Counted from the first letter of the stretch, positions 8,156 through 17,309 are shown. The stretch is DNA of 64,000 nucleotides from Elusimicrobiota bacterium (GCA_041660925.1 JBAZVI010000007.1:204859-268858); one strand, 5' to 3'. Made by a program: numbers and translations. Notes: generated by a model not told the origin, from the letters alone.

Positions 8156-8679
8156 CGCAGGATCGTCAGGGGGATGAAGGTCTTGTAGTGGTCGGGCGTG
8201 TAGTAGGCGAGCTCGCCGCCGCCGATGATGACGCGCTCGACGCCGCGGTTGCCGGTGGGCGGCGGGACCGTGAACTCGCGGTCGCCGACCTTGAAGGTCC
8301 GGGGGCTGCCCTTAGGCGGCATCACGGTGTACTCGTGGTAGTAGTCGGCGGCCTGGGCGGGGAGTCGGCCTTCGCGGTTGGCGAAGACGACGCCGTCCTT
8401 CGGGTACTGGAGCGGCCGGCCGTAGTAGACGTCCGCGATGAGCTTGAGGATCGTCTCGACCCGCGAGGGGTCGCTGAAGACCGGGGAGAGCCCGGTCCCC
8501 GGCTCGATGCGCCGCACCCCGAGCAGCGGATGCGCGCGGACGGCGACGAGCGCCTGGGCCTGAACGACGGGATATTGGCGGTTCTCGGGGTCCGTCCGGC
8601 GCTCGCCGGAAAGGGCGAGGGGGACGGTCAGGAAGGACAGGAAAAGCCACGCGAACGCGGCGACGGCCGGTCTTCTCAT
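8152..8679 (-). CDS. Secreted barnase-like guanyl-preferring ribonuclease
   Basis: 175 residues from the ATG at 8679, chosen because GGAGGT lies eight bases upstream. A signal peptide covers about residues 1-25 (AVAAFAWLFLSFLTVPLALSG). The C-terminal half is a microbial RNase (N1/T1, barnase) domain: VFANREGRLP, then YYHEYTV (catalytic Glu), GNRGVERVIIGG (Arg) and PDHYKTFIPL (catalytic His). These match barnase Glu73, Arg87 and His102 in order. About 70 residues of unknown region lie between signal and domain. The barstar gene follows with a 4-base overlap. An exported RNase protected by a cytoplasmic inhibitor may serve in RNA scavenging or inter-bacterial competition. Confidence 0.9.
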   Translation of the reverse strand: MRRPAVAAFAWLFLSFLTVPLALSGERRTDPENRQYPVVQAQALVAVRAHPLLGVRRIEPGTGLSPVFSDPSRVETILKLIADVYYGRPLQYPKDGVVFANREGRLPAQAADYYHEYTVMPPKGSPRTFKVGDREFTVPPPTGNRGVERVIIGGGELAYYTPDHYKTFIPLTILR

Positions 8680-8733
8680 GGGAGCCACCTCCGCCCCATC
8701 ATAGCACGGAATCGGCCGTCCGGAAGGCGAAGG

Positions 8734-9228
8734 TCAGCCCTTGAAGACGACGTATTTGCGGCAGACGTAGTTGATGGCCAGCGAGGCGACGCCGTTGGCG
8801 AGGTACGCGTAGGTGGTGGGCAGGCCGAGCCCGCTGATGAGGACCCAGCCGAGCGCGGTGCCGAGGACGAAGCTCGTGGCGGAGACGAGGAAGAAGAGAG
8901 TGAACTCGAGGACGCGGCTGTGCCGGCCGGGGGTGAACACCCAGAGCACGTTGGCGACGTAGGCGGTCAGGTTCGAGAAGAGGAAGGCGATGACCTTGTC
9001 CCAGACGTAGTGGTCCGAACGCACGCTCTCGAGGAGCGGCGCGAGCTGGAGGCCGAGCAGGCGCGCGACCGGATCGTCGGGCGTCAGCGCGGGAAGCAGG
9101 ACGATGGCGCAGAGGTAGAAGACGAGGACGTCGACCGCGGTGGCGACGCCGCCGGCGATGGCGTACTTGACGAACTGGACGACGGGGTGGGCATCGCGGC
9201 GCGTGAACTGGACGAGGATCCTCTTCAT
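8734..9228 (-). CDS. GtrA-like family membrane protein
   Basis: 164 residues with four membrane segments. FVKYAIAGGVATAVDVLVFY near the N-terminus, FSNLTAYVANVLWVFTPG in the middle and LAINYVCRKYVVFKG at the end are the GtrA/DPMS-like signature. Such proteins are thought to help flip or hold polyprenyl-linked sugars in the inner membrane for surface glycosylation. Its ATG overlaps the stop of the gene that follows it on the chromosome map (transcribed earlier, 9225-10600), so they form an operon. A 70-residue loop between the first and second pairs of helices is longer than usual. Confidence 0.88.
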   Translation of the reverse strand: MKRILVQFTRRDAHPVVQFVKYAIAGGVATAVDVLVFYLCAIVLLPALTPDDPVARLLGLQLAPLLESVRSDHYVWDKVIAFLFSNLTAYVANVLWVFTPGRHSRVLEFTLFFLVSATSFVLGTALGWVLISGLGLPTTYAYLANGVASLAINYVCRKYVVFKG

Positions 9229-10600
9229 GGGAAGCGGGAGCGGACGAAGCCGCGGGCGAAGTCGGGGACCGCGAGCTCCTCTTCGCGGCCGCCGGGATGG
9301 CGGACGCGCACGAGCGGCCCGCCGCGGGCGCGCCGGGCGCCGACGAGGGCGCAGGGCGCCCCGAAGATCAGGCGCTGGGGCGGCGGGGCGTCGTGGCGCA
9401 GCGGCAGGAGCAGGATGGGCGTACCGCGCGCGACGACTCGCGAGACGATGAAGCGGAAGAGGTTCTCGCGGTAGGGGGTCTCGTGGGCGAACTCCTCGGC
9501 GAAGGAGTCGAGACGGGCCTTCGCCTCCGCTTCGTCGTAGCCCAGCGCCTTCGCGCAGGAGAGAAGCGCGCTGCGCGCTTCGTCGGGGAGCTCCCCCTGG
9601 TCCACGCGTCCCAGGGCCGCGCTCGCGCCTCCCGCGCTCGTGAGCTTCGCGATGACCCAGGACTCCTCCATGCGCCGGGCGCTCTTGCGCAGGGCGCCGA
9701 GGACTTCCTCGGAGCCGAGGAAGTCGGAGAACTCCCGGTCGCCGCAGTGGCGCGCGGCGACCTCCGCGCTGGAGGCGCGGGCGGGCCGTTCCTTGTAGAG
9801 GCGGGTGAGGAACTCGCGGGCGGCATAGTACACGCGGCCCGTCGTCGGCACCCCGCCGCCCAGCGCGAGCACGAGCTCTCGGCCCTCGGCGAGCGCGGAG
9901 GCGATGCGGAAGGAGACGGTGTCCCAGGAGGCCTCGCCGAGGAGGAGGCGCTCGAGCGGCCCGCGCAGGTGCTCCTGGCGGTCGAAGCCAACGTGGTAGT
10001 GCGCCATGAAGCCGGCGTAGATCCCTTCCATGGGGAGGCTGAAGGTGTCGAGCGCGTAGGGGTCCACCGCGGCGACGACCTGCGGCCGGCAGGGCCGTCC
10101 GCGCAGACGGCGCAGCGCCCAGATCGCGTGGCGCATCATCTCGACGCCGAGATGCGTCTCTTCGTCGTTGACCAGGGGGTGCGAGGTCAGGCAGAAGAGG
10201 GCCGGCGTCTTGCCCCCGCCGAGCCCGGCGAGGAGCTCCGCGGCGCGCCGGAGGTTCTCCCCGTCGTCAGGACCGTGGAGATGGTCGCCGACGAGGCCCT
10301 GGATGATGCGGTCGTGAAGGACCCCGAAGCGGTCGGCCGGCAGCGCCCGGCCGGCGGCGGCGATGGCCCGGCCGGCGACGATGAAGGCGGAGATGAGCGC
10401 CCGCGCGGCCTTGGACTTGCGCGGCAGCTCCAGCAGCGCGCGCTCGTGCTCGGCGCGCGCGAGCCGGGCGAGGATGTCGTCGTGGGTCCCGGTGAGCGCG
10501 AAGGTCTGCGGCGCGCCGGCGCCGGCCGAGGGAGTCAGGGCCGCGCGTCCCGCGCCGGGATGTCCGATGGGAAGGCGAAGAAAGGCGTGAGGAGACTCAT
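9225..10600 (-). CDS. Unknown protein, apparent frameshift near the 5' end
   Basis: About 460 residues if the frames are joined. The main frame is open from 10613 down to 9225 and uses strongly G/C-ending codons, but it has no ATG, GTG or TTG upstream of 10139. The natural start is the ATG at 10600, ten bases after a TAGAAT box; its frame reads MSLLTPFFAFPSDIPARDARP and stops at 10535. Third-base G/C preference switches from that frame to the main frame around 10535-10556, so one base appears lost or gained there. The protein has KTPALFCLTSHPLVNDEETH and a regular Arg/Leu-rich helical character. I recognise no family. Either a pseudogene or an assembly error. Confidence 0.6.
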
Positions 10601-10610
10601 CGGCGAGGGG

Positions 10611-10616
10611 ATTCTA
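10611..10616 (-). promoter_or_regulatory. -10 box (TAGAAT) for the 9225-10600 gene
   Basis: TAGAAT on the minus strand ends ten bases before the ATG at 10600, without a Shine-Dalgarno. It supports that ATG as the true start of the frameshifted gene. Confidence 0.5.
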
Positions 10617-10632
10617 GCAATTCGCCCGGTCC

Positions 10633-11964
10633 TCAGCCGGCGATGAGCCGGTGGTAGCGCTCGATGCGCTTGAGGACGCGCCGGGAGAAGGCGCGATAGC
10701 GTTCGGCCCCCGCGGGGTCGCGCAGGATCGCGAGGTCGCGCTCGATCCACTCGAGCAGGGTCCGCGCGGAGCGGATCTTCTCGCGCAGCGGCGCGAGCTG
10801 GTCGTGGTCGTAGCTCTCCAGGACCTTCGCCGGATGCCCCGCCGCGCGCAGGTCCGCGAGCACGGCCTCGCGCCGCGCGACGAGCTTCTCGGTCTTGGCG
10901 ACGTCCTTGAGCCGGAGCTTCCGACGCTTCTCCAAAGTCGAGATGTACTTCTCGACGCTGCCGTCGTTGAGGAGGCCGATGTTCTCGCCGTACTGGCCGG
11001 CCAGCCATTCGATCACCTCGGGCGCTCCTCCGCGCAGGAGCGCCTGCTCGAACCCGTATGAGAAGGAGGCCCTCGGGACCTTCGCGCCCAGCTGACGGAA
11101 GACCTGGAGCGTCACGATGTGCGCCTCGAGCTCCATCTCCAGAGCATCGGAGGGCAGGCCGATGTCGCGCTGGACGAAGTGGAGCAGCTCGTGCACGATG
11201 ATGGCCGCCGCCTCGGGGGCGTCGTCGCGCACGAGGCTGCGCGCGAGCTGGAGCACCTCCCAGTCATAGACGAAGCTGCCGTTCTCCGAACGCAGCTCCT
11301 CGACCTGCACCGGGACCGGCCGGCCTCGCCGGGCGGCGACGGCCGCCGCGCGGCGCAGCACGCTGCGCCCGACCCGGGTCCGCGCGGCCTTCCCCAGGGT
11401 CTTCGCCAGCCAGGCGCGGTCGTCGGGGTCCGCGACGGTCAGAAACGGCGGGATGCCCTCGATCTCGACGAAATGCTCGGCCGGGACCCCCGCGTCAAGG
11501 GCCGCGTCGACGACGGCCTGCGCGCGCGGGGTGAGGTCGAAGGCCCGGTCGGAAAGCGTTTTCCCCTCGGACGCCTCGGCGTGCAGCGCGGGGACGAGCA
11601 TGCGCGCCATGGACTCGAGGCTCGCGCGCGCTCTCGCAGCCGGCTCCGCCGCCTTCGCAGCCGCCGCGGGAAGAGCATGGATCGGGGCGGGCGCGGCCGC
11701 CGCGGGATACGCGGCGGCGACCGCGGCGGCGATGGGACGAAGCGCGGCCCCGGGGACGGCGGGAAGCAGTCGGATCGGCGCCGTCTCGAGCCGGACAGGG
11801 AGCAGGAGGGCCGTCCCCGCGAGCGGGGAGGTCTGCAGGAGCGGGACGGCGAGCACGGGGAGCTGCGGCCCGAGCACGAGGGGGACCGCGGCGGTCTTGA
11901 CCTGCGCGAGCGCGGGCGCGCCGAGCAGAGATAGAAAAACCGTCAGCCGAAGGAACGGCGGCAT
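10633..11964 (-). CDS. Secreted putative zinc metallopeptidase (HELLH)
   Basis: 443 residues from the ATG at 11964, chosen because it begins a clean signal peptide (LRLTVFLSLLGAPALAQ). An Ala/Pro-rich segment covers roughly residues 20-120. The zinc motif IIVHELLHFVQRD sits near residue 250, with a likely third ligand Glu in LEMELEAHI about 18 residues later, a gluzincin-like arrangement. A charged, coiled-coil-prone C-terminus follows (EKRRKLRLKDVAKTEKLVARREAV). Family not identified; the peptidase role rests on HExxH plus the downstream Glu. It lies downstream of macB on the same strand, about 190 bases away. Confidence 0.75.
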   Translation of the reverse strand: MPPFLRLTVFLSLLGAPALAQVKTAAVPLVLGPQLPVLAVPLLQTSPLAGTALLLPVRLETAPIRLLPAVPGAALRPIAAAVAAAYPAAAAPAPIHALPAAAAKAAEPAARARASLESMARMLVPALHAEASEGKTLSDRAFDLTPRAQAVVDAALDAGVPAEHFVEIEGIPPFLTVADPDDRAWLAKTLGKAARTRVGRSVLRRAAAVAARRGRPVPVQVEELRSENGSFVYDWEVLQLARSLVRDDAPEAAAIIVHELLHFVQRDIGLPSDALEMELEAHIVTLQVFRQLGAKVPRASFSYGFEQALLRGGAPEVIEWLAGQYGENIGLLNDGSVEKYISTLEKRRKLRLKDVAKTEKLVARREAVLADLRAAGHPAKVLESYDHDQLAPLREKIRSARTLLEWIERDLAILRDPAGAERYRAFSRRVLKRIERYHRLIAG

Positions 11965-12091
11965 ATGGATAGTGTGCCGCGCGGACGCACGTCCGGGTTG
12001 GGCCATGGGGGCAGGAATTCGACGGGATTCGGCCCGCCGCCTCCCCCCCCATAAGACCCAGATAGGGGAGGCGCCCCGCTGACTCGCCCGT

Positions 12092-12147
12092 CTTTCCTCA
12101 ACTCCCTTCCCCTCGGGGGAGGGGCAGGGGAGAGGAGTGGAGGAATA
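12092..12147 (-). repeat. 3'-end palindromic repeat, copy A
   Basis: A C/G-run palindrome (CCCTTCCCCTCGGGGGAGGGG core) located five bases after the macB stop. Related copies lie at 19935-19980, 20027-20071, 44990-45037 and 45080-45128. Apart from it, the 11965-12151 gap shows nothing I can name. Confidence 0.6.
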
Positions 12148-12151
12148 ACGT

Positions 12152-14140
12152 CTACTCGTACCGCAGCGCCTCGATGGGCGAGAGCAGGGAGGCCTTTCGC
12201 GCGGGCCAGAGGCCGAAGACGACCCCGACCCCGGCGGAGAAGACGAAGCTCAGGATCACCGCCTGCGGCGCGACGATGGCGGCCCAGCCGGCGAGAAGGG
12301 AGACGGCCAGCGAGACCGCCGCGCCGAGCAGGATGCCGAGGATGCCTCCGCAGCTCGACATGATGGCGGCCTCGATGAGGAACTGCACGAGGATGGCCCG
12401 ACGCGCGGCGCCGACCGCCTTGCGCAGACCGATCTCGCGGGTGCGCTCGCTGACGGAGACGAGCATGATGTTCATGATGCCGATGCCGCCGACGAGGAGC
12501 GAGATCGCGGCGACGATGCCCAGCAGCATCGAGAAGGTCTTCGAGGTGCCGGAGAGCGCCGCCTGGATGTCGGCCATGTTGCGCAGCGAGAAGTCGTCGT
12601 CCTTGTAGGCCGGCAGATGGTGGCGGCGGCGCATGAGCGCCGTCACGGCCTCCATCGACGCGGGCATGACGTCGGCGGAGGAACACTCGATGGCGATCAT
12701 GTTGAGGTACTTCTTGCCGAGCACGCGCTTCATGGCGGTGTTCAGCGGGATGATGGCCATGTCGTCCTGGTCGCGGAAGCCCCCCGCGCCCTTGAGGGGC
12801 AGGATGCCGATGACCTTGAAGCTCACCCGGTTGATCTTCACCATCTTGCCGACGGGGTTCTCGCTGCCGAAGAGGTTGTTGACGGTCGACTGACCGAGCA
12901 GCGCGACCCGCGCGAGCGCGGCGTCCTCCGCGTCCGTGAAGAAGCGGCCGTAGTAGGGCTGGGCGTTGCGCATCGGCGCGTAGAACGGGGTCGCGCCGGT
13001 CACCTGCGTGTTCGTGTTCTTGTCCCGATAGACGATCTGAGCGCTGCCGCTCACGTTCCCTTCGACGCGCAGGATGCCGGGGTCGGCCTTGCGCAGCGCC
13101 GCGACGTCGTCGAGCGTGAGGCGGCTGACGCTGCCTTCGGCCATATGGACGCCCCCGGCGCTGTGCCCTCCGGGCTGGAGCATCAGGAGGTTCGAGCCCA
13201 GGCTCGAGAGCCGCGCCTCGATGGACTTCTGCGCGCCGCGCCCGATGGCGAGCATGGCGATGACCGCGGCCACGCCGATGAGGATGCCGAGCATGGAAAG
13301 GGCGCTGCGGACCTTGTTGGCCGTTATGGCGCGCAGGGCGGAGGCGGCATACTCCCCGCACTCGGCCAGACCCAGGGGAGGATGCGAGAGGTCGACCTTC
13401 ATCTCCGAGCGCGTCGCCGCCGTCTTCACGGCCGCCCCTCCCCGGAGAAGCCCCTCCTCCCCCTCCCCGGTGCGCTCGTCGGCCACGACGCTGCCGTCCT
13501 TGATGCGGATGATGCGCCGGGCGTGGGCCGCGATGTCGGGCTCATGCGTGACCATGATGACCGTGATGCCGCCGCGGTTGAGGAGCTGGAGCTGTCGGAG
13601 GATGTCCTCGGCCTGGTCGGAGGCGAGGTTGCCGGTGGGCTCGTCGGCGAAGATGATGCGCGGGTGATTGACCAGGGAGCGGGCGATGGCGACGCGCTGC
13701 TGCTGGCCGCCGGAGAGCTCGTTGGGCCGGTGGTGGACGCGGTCGGAGAGTCCGACCTGCTCGAGCACGTCGAGCGCCCGCTCCTGCCGGTCCTTGGCGC
13801 CGGAGTAGAGCATGGGCAGGATGACGTTGTCGAGCGCGGAGGTCCGGGAGAGCAGATTGAACATCTGGAAGATGAAGCCGATGGTGCGCGAACGCAGGAT
13901 GGCGCCCTCGTCGTCGGAGAGACGCGACACGTCGTGCCCGAGCAGGCGGTACCTGCCCGAGGTCGGCCGGTCCAGCAGGCCGAGGATCTGCATGAGCGTG
14001 GACTTCCCCGAGCCGGAGGGCCCCATGATGGCGACGAACTCGCCTTCCTCGATGCAGAGGGTGATCCCCTTGAGGACCTTGAGCTCGCTCCCGCCGACCG
14101 TGTAGGAGCGCGTTATGCTGTCGAGCTCGATGAGGGCCAT
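12152..14140 (-). CDS. macB: MacB-like ABC transporter, fused ATPase and permease
   Basis: 662 residues. N-terminal LolD/MacB-type ATPase: Walker A GPSGSGKS at 40-47, signature LSGGQQQR at 142-149, Walker B IIFADEP at 162-168, and the H-loop His in MVTHEPD. After a linker comes a first membrane helix (about 275-295), a periplasmic MacB_PCD domain, and three C-terminal FtsX helices (about 540-655). This is the full MacB layout, a mechanotransmission exporter acting with a MacA adaptor and a TolC channel. Both partners are encoded just upstream (4- and 1-base gaps). It is the last gene of a sigma-factor-led operon. The substrate is unknown. Confidence 0.95.
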   Translation of the reverse strand: MALIELDSITRSYTVGGSELKVLKGITLCIEEGEFVAIMGPSGSGKSTLMQILGLLDRPTSGRYRLLGHDVSRLSDDEGAILRSRTIGFIFQMFNLLSRTSALDNVILPMLYSGAKDRQERALDVLEQVGLSDRVHHRPNELSGGQQQRVAIARSLVNHPRIIFADEPTGNLASDQAEDILRQLQLLNRGGITVIMVTHEPDIAAHARRIIRIKDGSVVADERTGEGEEGLLRGGAAVKTAATRSEMKVDLSHPPLGLAECGEYAASALRAITANKVRSALSMLGILIGVAAVIAMLAIGRGAQKSIEARLSSLGSNLLMLQPGGHSAGGVHMAEGSVSRLTLDDVAALRKADPGILRVEGNVSGSAQIVYRDKNTNTQVTGATPFYAPMRNAQPYYGRFFTDAEDAALARVALLGQSTVNNLFGSENPVGKMVKINRVSFKVIGILPLKGAGGFRDQDDMAIIPLNTAMKRVLGKKYLNMIAIECSSADVMPASMEAVTALMRRRHHLPAYKDDDFSLRNMADIQAALSGTSKTFSMLLGIVAAISLLVGGIGIMNIMLVSVSERTREIGLRKAVGAARRAILVQFLIEAAIMSSCGGILGILLGAAVSLAVSLLAGWAAIVAPQAVILSFVFSAGVGVVFGLWPARKASLLSPIEALRYE

Positions 14141-14144
14141 ACGC

Positions 14145-15176
14145 TCAGGGGGGCGGGGGCGGACCGCCGGAAGAGGACGCGGACGACTTCCGGCTCCCGC
14201 CGTTCCCCGTCGCGCGCGAGGAGCCGCCGCCCATCTTCGGCGGGCCGAAGGAGAGCGGGCTCGAGGCCATCGCCTTCTGCGGGGTGTACTTCCCCTGCGA
14301 GACGAGCACCTGCTCTCCCGCCTCGAGGCCGGAGACGATCTCGACGTTCTCGCCGCTCTCGATGCCGGTCTTCACCTCTCGCAGCGCGCTCGTCCCGTCC
14401 GGAGCGAGCACGCGCACCTGTTTGGGGCCGACCCCGGAGTCGCGCACGGCGCTGGAGACGAGCAGGACCGCCTTGTCCTTGCGGGCCACGATGAAGCGCA
14501 CGTTCGCCGTCATCTGAGAGCGGAACCAGGGAGGAACGGACGCGGGCCGCACCTTCACGCCGTAGGTGATGACGTTGGAGACGTTCTTCCCTTCATAGAG
14601 CACGTCGAAGACCTTCCCCTCCACGGTGCGTTCGGAGTAGGCGTCGAGCGTGATGCTCGTCGTCATGCCGGCATGGACCCTGCCGATGTCCGACTCGTCG
14701 ACCTGCGCGAGCACGATGAGTTCGTCGGACATGGCGTAGAGCACGGTCCCGGCATCCACGGTCTGACCGACGACGACGTTCTTCAGGATGAGCACCCCGG
14801 AGAGCGGGGCGACGATGGGCGTGGGCTTGTAGGAGTCCTCCCACTTCTTGAGCTCCTCGGGACCCTGCGCGCGCGCGGCGTCGAGGATGGCCGCGCGGTC
14901 GCTCGAGCTCATCCAGGCGAGGATCTGCCCGACCTTCACCCGGTCGCCCTCTTCGACGAGCAGCTTCTCGATGCGGCCGGCGATGGGGGGTTTGATCTCG
15001 ACGCGGTTGAGCGGGGAGACGGCGCCGGTGGCTTCGACGGCCTCCTCGATGGGACCCTCCATGGCGCTCACCGTCTGCGCTTCGCCGCCCCTCTTCGAGC
15101 GCTTCTTGCACGCCGTCCAGGCGCCGCCCGCGACGATGATCGCGGCGCCCACGATGAGCCATCTCTTGAGATTCAT
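14145..15176 (-). CDS. macA: MacA-like periplasmic adaptor protein (membrane fusion protein)
   Basis: 343 residues. One N-terminal helix (LIVGAAIIVAGGAWTAC) ends in a Cys that could be lipidated. The biotinyl/lipoyl-like hairpin follows (GRIEKLLVEEGDRVKVGQIL and PIVAPLSGVLILKNVVVGQTV), then beta-barrel and membrane-proximal domains. The alpha-helical hairpin between the lipoyl halves is very short (about 40 residues) compared with MacA, so docking to TolC may differ. The C-terminus is Ser/Gly/Pro-rich and low complexity. It lies between tolC and macB in one operon, with gaps of 1 and 4 bases. Confidence 0.92.
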   Translation of the reverse strand: MNLKRWLIVGAAIIVAGGAWTACKKRSKRGGEAQTVSAMEGPIEEAVEATGAVSPLNRVEIKPPIAGRIEKLLVEEGDRVKVGQILAWMSSSDRAAILDAARAQGPEELKKWEDSYKPTPIVAPLSGVLILKNVVVGQTVDAGTVLYAMSDELIVLAQVDESDIGRVHAGMTTSITLDAYSERTVEGKVFDVLYEGKNVSNVITYGVKVRPASVPPWFRSQMTANVRFIVARKDKAVLLVSSAVRDSGVGPKQVRVLAPDGTSALREVKTGIESGENVEIVSGLEAGEQVLVSQGKYTPQKAMASSPLSFGPPKMGGGSSRATGNGGSRKSSASSSGGPPPPP

Positions 15177-15177
15177 C

Positions 15178-16434
15178 CTAGTCCCCCAAAGTGCGGCCCA
15201 GGGCCTTTTCCCAGACGGCCAGGGCGTTCCACGCGTTCAACCTCGCCTGCAGCGCCTGGCGCTCGGAGGAGACGCGGTCGGTGACGATGAGCTCCCAGTT
15301 GTCGTAGCTGAGCAGGCCGCTCGCGTAGCGCACGTCGGCCTCGTCGTTGCGCTGGCGGGAGGCCTCCAGCAGCGCCGCCTGCACGCCCACCTGCTCGAGC
15401 GCTCCCGCGTAATCGGCCCAGGCGCCCTCGATCTCCGCGACCGCCGCGTTGCGGGCCGCGCGCAGGGCCTGCGTCGACTTCTCCAGCGACCTCTGCGCCG
15501 AGGAGACCGAGAAGAAGGCGGCGGTCGGTCCTCCGCCGAAGACGGGGATGCTGAGCGTCCCCGAGAAGCTCCAGTTGTAGCGCGAGGCCGGGAACTCGTC
15601 GCGGCCGCTGCGCGAGCGCGCGTAGCTGGCGGAGACGCTGGGCCAGAGCGCGCTGCGCGACTGCGCGAGCGCCGCCTCCGCCGAGCGCACGGAGGCCTCC
15701 TGGAGCGCCACATCGGGACGGCCGGAGAGCAGGGACCGGGCGTCGCGCGGGTACTCGGGGAGCCCCTGGACGTCGAGCGTCCCGGTGACCGCCACCGCGT
15801 CGAAGGCGTCGCGACCGAGCTGGCGGTCGAGGACCTTCTGCGCCACCCCGAGGTCGCGCAGCGCCTGCGAGAGCTGTGCGTCGGCCTGCAGGGACTCGGC
15901 CTTCGCGCGCAGCATGTTCCCCTTCGACTCGCGGCCGGAGTCGTAGCGGAGGCTCACCAGCCGCGCGTTACGTTCACGAAGGCCTCGGATGACCCGGGAG
16001 ACCTCGACGCTCTGCTGCTGATAGAGGAGCTGGCCGAAGGCCCGGCGCAGGTCGCTGAGCAGGTTCGCCCCGGCCTGGCGCAGGCCGGCCTCGGAGGAGG
16101 CGAGCGCGGCGGAAGCCGAGCGCACTCGGGCGATGTCGGAAGCGCTGAGCAGGTTCATGCTGAGCGAGGCCTGCGCCCCCCAGCGGGAAGAGCCGTCCGA
16201 GCCCTTGGAGTCGCCGTAGGAGTTCGAGAGGCTCAGCTGGGGGAGCAGGCCGTTGTAGCTTCCGTAGTAGGTCGCGCGGCTTGCCTCGAGCGCGCGCCGG
16301 GAGGCGGCGAGGTCCGGGTTCTCGCGCAGCGCGGCCGCGACGCAGTCCTTCCACTCCAGCGCGAGCGAGGCCTGCGCGGCGCGCACGGAGGGCGCGAGGA
16401 GCGAGAGGACGCAGAACAGCGCGGCGCTCGTCAT
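15178..16434 (-). CDS. tolC: TolC-family outer membrane efflux protein
   Basis: 418 residues with signal peptide (SAALFCVLSLLAPSVRAAQA). Two OEP repeats: the first begins WKDCVAAALRENPDLAASRRALEASRA, the second LLSGRPDVALQEASVRSAEAALAQSRSALWPSVS. Both show the helix-proline-strand pattern of TolC protomers. Three subunits would form the outer-membrane duct for the MacA/MacB pair downstream. The start overlaps the stop of the Spy-like gene (ATGA). Confidence 0.93.
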   Translation of the reverse strand: MTSAALFCVLSLLAPSVRAAQASLALEWKDCVAAALRENPDLAASRRALEASRATYYGSYNGLLPQLSLSNSYGDSKGSDGSSRWGAQASLSMNLLSASDIARVRSASAALASSEAGLRQAGANLLSDLRRAFGQLLYQQQSVEVSRVIRGLRERNARLVSLRYDSGRESKGNMLRAKAESLQADAQLSQALRDLGVAQKVLDRQLGRDAFDAVAVTGTLDVQGLPEYPRDARSLLSGRPDVALQEASVRSAEAALAQSRSALWPSVSASYARSRSGRDEFPASRYNWSFSGTLSIPVFGGGPTAAFFSVSSAQRSLEKSTQALRAARNAAVAEIEGAWADYAGALEQVGVQAALLEASRQRNDEADVRYASGLLSYDNWELIVTDRVSSERQALQARLNAWNALAVWEKALGRTLGD

Positions 16435-16868
16435 CGCGGGGGAAAGCCCTCGCGGTGCGGGCCGCGGTCGTCCTCCTCTCGGCCAGTGCCGCGGGGTCCG
16501 AAGGGGTCCCCGCGGCGCATGCGGCGCTCGCGGCGCGCGGCGAGCTCGTCGAAGCGGGCGAGCTGTTCGGGCCGCAGGACCTTCGCGAGCTCGGCGCGGA
16601 CCTCGACGCGGATGACCTCGAAGCGGGCCTCGTTGTCCCGGCGCATCTTCTCGGCCTGGCCGCGGCGCGCCTCGAAGACGGCGCGCACGGCCTCCTGCTG
16701 CTCGGCGTCGAGCTTGAGCTCGCGCGAAAGATGATCGATCATGCGCCCGGGCTCGGGCGGACGCATGAAGCGGTGGACCGCCGCGCGATGCCCCCAGGAG
16801 CCGAGCGCGGCGCCCAGGAGCAGGCCGAGGATGAACAAGGGGATGGAATGGCGGCAGAAGAGCTTCAT
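16431..16868 (-). CDS. Spy/CpxP-like periplasmic protein (heavy-metal sensor type)
   Basis: 145 residues with an N-terminal membrane or signal segment (LFILGLLLGAALGSWG). A helical LTXXQ-like region follows (LSRELKLDAEQQEAVRAVF, then AELAKVLRPEQLARFDELAARR), as in CpxP, Spy and the CnrX/ZraP 'periplasmic heavy metal sensor' group. The Arg-rich tail is unusual. Start has GGAGGGAAA immediately before the ATG and overlaps the anti-sigma stop by four bases. By analogy with CnrYXH systems it may sense metals or envelope stress and feed into the sigma/anti-sigma switch encoded next to it. Confidence 0.85.
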   Translation of the reverse strand: MKLFCRHSIPLFILGLLLGAALGSWGHRAAVHRFMRPPEPGRMIDHLSRELKLDAEQQEAVRAVFEARRGQAEKMRRDNEARFEVIRVEVRAELAKVLRPEQLARFDELAARRERRMRRGDPFGPRGTGREEDDRGPHREGFPPR

Positions 16869-17308
16869 TTTCCCTCCAGCAGCTGACGGACCACGTCGAT
16901 GGGCTCCCCGGACGGAGCGGCGGAGCCCGCGTCGGCGAGCAGCACGCCGGAGAGCGGGTCCGCCTGCGTCGAACTCAGGGGATAGAACGAGAAAAGAAGG
17001 GCGGCGAAGCTGAACCCGAGCGCCGGCATGAGCCAGCGGTAGTCGAGCGGCGCCTCCTCCCCGGCCTCCTCCTCGGGCAGCCGGGCCATGAGCCGACGCA
17101 CGAAGACCTCGGTCTCGGCCGCCGCCGGTCGCGCCGGGACCTGGAAGAGCTTTCCGCGCAGGAGCGTCCACTCCCGGACCTCCTCGCGGCAGGAAGGGCA
17201 CCCGGTGAGATGGGCCTCGACGGCGCTCCTCTCCGCTTCCGGGAGCTCGCCGTCCAGGTACTCCGAGAGCCGCGCCTTCAGATCGTCGTGTTCCATGGCC
17301 TTCCCCAT
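16865..17308 (-). CDS. Anti-sigma factor with zinc-binding ZAS (zf-HC2) domain
   Basis: 147 residues. The cytoplasmic N-terminus has the ZAS motif H-x3-C-x2-C (VEAHLTGCPSC) at about residues 32-39, and LSEYLDGEL before it, both standard for zinc-binding anti-sigma factors. One membrane helix at about 95-115 (LMPALGFSFAALLFSFY) is followed by a short periplasmic tail. It begins one base after the sigma gene and presumably holds that sigma factor at the membrane until an envelope signal releases it. Confidence 0.9.
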   Translation of the reverse strand: MGKAMEHDDLKARLSEYLDGELPEAERSAVEAHLTGCPSCREEVREWTLLRGKLFQVPARPAAAETEVFVRRLMARLPEEEAGEEAPLDYRWLMPALGFSFAALLFSFYPLSSTQADPLSGVLLADAGSAAPSGEPIDVVRQLLEGK

Positions 17309-17309
17309 T

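Noticed and set aside
8680..8688. GTG start for the RNase three codons upstream
   Set aside because: GGAGGT is correctly spaced for the ATG at 8679 and would lie inside the coding part otherwise.
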